Source: an uncultured Chloroflexota bacterium
GTDB taxonomy: Bacteria; Chloroflexota; Dehalococcoidia; SM23-28-2; RBG-16-64-32
Direction: 5' to 3'
DNA: 6,115 bases
Assembly: GCA_913056415.1 (NCBI GenBank)
Contig: CAJXNA010000131.1
Coordinates: 1-6,115, forward strand
In this document: piece by piece, positions 5,693 to 6,115 of the stretch
Numbering within the stretch: the stretch's first letter is position 1
How the letters are laid out: each line of letters opens with the position of its first letter
The notes under the pieces: model-generated
What the model was told of the DNA's origin: nothing
Databases searched by the model: none
Seen by the model: the letters and a program-made list of their open reading frames with translations, nothing else
Position numbers and translations under genes: made by a program

Positions 5693-6079
5693 ATGCATTT
5701 CAACCACGTAACTCTGCTGGTCACCGACTTCGAGCGTTCCAAGGACTTTTATCAGACGCTTGGGCTCGTTCAGATCGTGGACTCCCCACCCAGGTACGCA
5801 CGATTCAAATTCCCGGATGGCGACGCCACGCTGTCGATCGAGGTGACGGGAGCTCCGCTGAGCGGGGCGGCTAGCGCCCAACTCTACTTCGAATGTGAGG
5901 CGCTGGACGAGGTAGTGGCGGCCCTGAAGTCGAAGGGCGTGGAATTCGACCAAGAGCCAACTGACATGTCCTACCTGTGGCGGGAAGCGCACCTTCGCGA
6001 TCCTGACGGCTGCGATATCCGTTTGTACGCCGCTGGTGATAACCGCTTGAACCCTCCGTGGAAAATCAAGGAGGCATGA
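5693..6079 (+). CDS. VOC-superfamily (glyoxalase/bleomycin-resistance fold) protein
   Basis: A complete 128-residue cytoplasmic protein, the usual length for a single-chain VOC protein built from two beta-alpha-beta-beta-beta units. It opens with FNHVTLLVTDFERSKDFYQTLGL, the hallmark first unit, in which His5 is the expected first metal ligand. The second unit runs from AQLYFECEALDEVVAALKSKGV to AHLRDPDGCDIRLY, containing the family's RDPDG turn. Glu50 and Asp108 are plausible further ligands. The usual second His at the start of unit two is replaced by Gln63, so the metal site may be altered; His100 is another candidate. Members include glyoxalase I, extradiol dioxygenases, epimerases and antibiotic-binding proteins, and the substrate cannot be chosen from sequence. 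The tail RLNPPWKIK resembles that of uncharacterised glyoxalase-like proteins. The open frame extends upstream to 5312, but that part lacks any similarity and ATG 5693 has a good ribosome site. It reads as a single-gene unit; its stop is six bases before the adapter. Confidence 0.9.
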   Translation: MHFNHVTLLVTDFERSKDFYQTLGLVQIVDSPPRYARFKFPDGDATLSIEVTGAPLSGAASAQLYFECEALDEVVAALKSKGVEFDQEPTDMSYLWREAHLRDPDGCDIRLYAAGDNRLNPPWKIKEA

Positions 6080-6085
6080 GCCGGA

Positions 6086-6115
6086 AGATCGGAAGAGCAC
6101 ACGTCTGAACTCCAG
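6086..6115 (+). other. Illumina TruSeq adapter sequence (assembly artefact)
   Basis: The final 30 bases begin AGATCGGAAGAGC and end GAACTCCAG. Along their whole length they match the standard TruSeq adapter read through at the 3' end of short inserts. This is not genomic DNA. Any reading frame crossing it, notably a minus-strand frame beginning near 6100, is spurious at that end. Confidence 0.97.

Noticed and set aside
5435..6100. 221-codon open frame on the minus strand opposite the VOC gene
   Set aside because: Its apparent start lies in the sequencing adapter, it is fully antisense to a clear VOC protein, and its translation has no recognisable domain.

Overview
The window is a high-GC bacterial chromosome fragment, probably from an environmental or metagenomic assembly. 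The last 30 bases are Illumina library adapter, so true genomic sequence ends at about 6085. No rRNA, tRNA, CRISPR array, transposase or phage gene is visible, and nothing here fixes the taxon. Shine-Dalgarno sites and hits to families widespread in bacteria fit a free-living Gram-negative or Chloroflexota-like soil or sediment organism, but that placement is inference only.

Layout, left to right. (1) 1-372, + strand: the C-terminal end of an alpha/beta-hydrolase that starts outside the window. (2) 401-1099, - strand: a complete PAP2-type membrane phosphatase, convergent with the hydrolase across a GC-rich hairpin. (3) 1151-1567, - strand: the wreck of a second copy of the large gene at 3263-5368, with three large frame-preserving deletions and one single-base frameshift. 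(4) 1571-3055, + strand: a two-domain protein with an N-terminal HAD-like phosphatase and a C-terminal domain resembling a glycerophosphodiester phosphodiesterase (GDPD) or FAM151/menorin TIM barrel. Its base composition is clearly lower in GC than its neighbours, and it begins exactly where the recognisable remnant ends. (5) 3263-5368, - strand: a 701-residue protein joining a kinase-fold N-terminal region, which lacks the usual catalytic-loop Asp, to a multi-pass membrane region. (6) 5413-5565, + strand: a short piece resembling the C-terminal tail of the FtsH protease. (7) 5693-6079, + strand: a small VOC (glyoxalase/bleomycin-resistance fold) protein.

How the genes relate. There is no clear operon; most genes are single units on alternating strands. 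A loose theme is phosphate-ester or lipid-phosphate chemistry at or near the membrane (PAP2, HAD plus GDPD-like, kinase-like membrane protein), but this is inference from co-location. The most informative structure is the duplicated large gene. One copy is intact. The other has collapsed to about 417 bp, and its edge abuts the start of the compositionally different HAD/GDPD-like gene. This suggests duplication followed by insertion or rearrangement and decay. The FtsH-like tail upstream of the intact copy hints at a second breakpoint.
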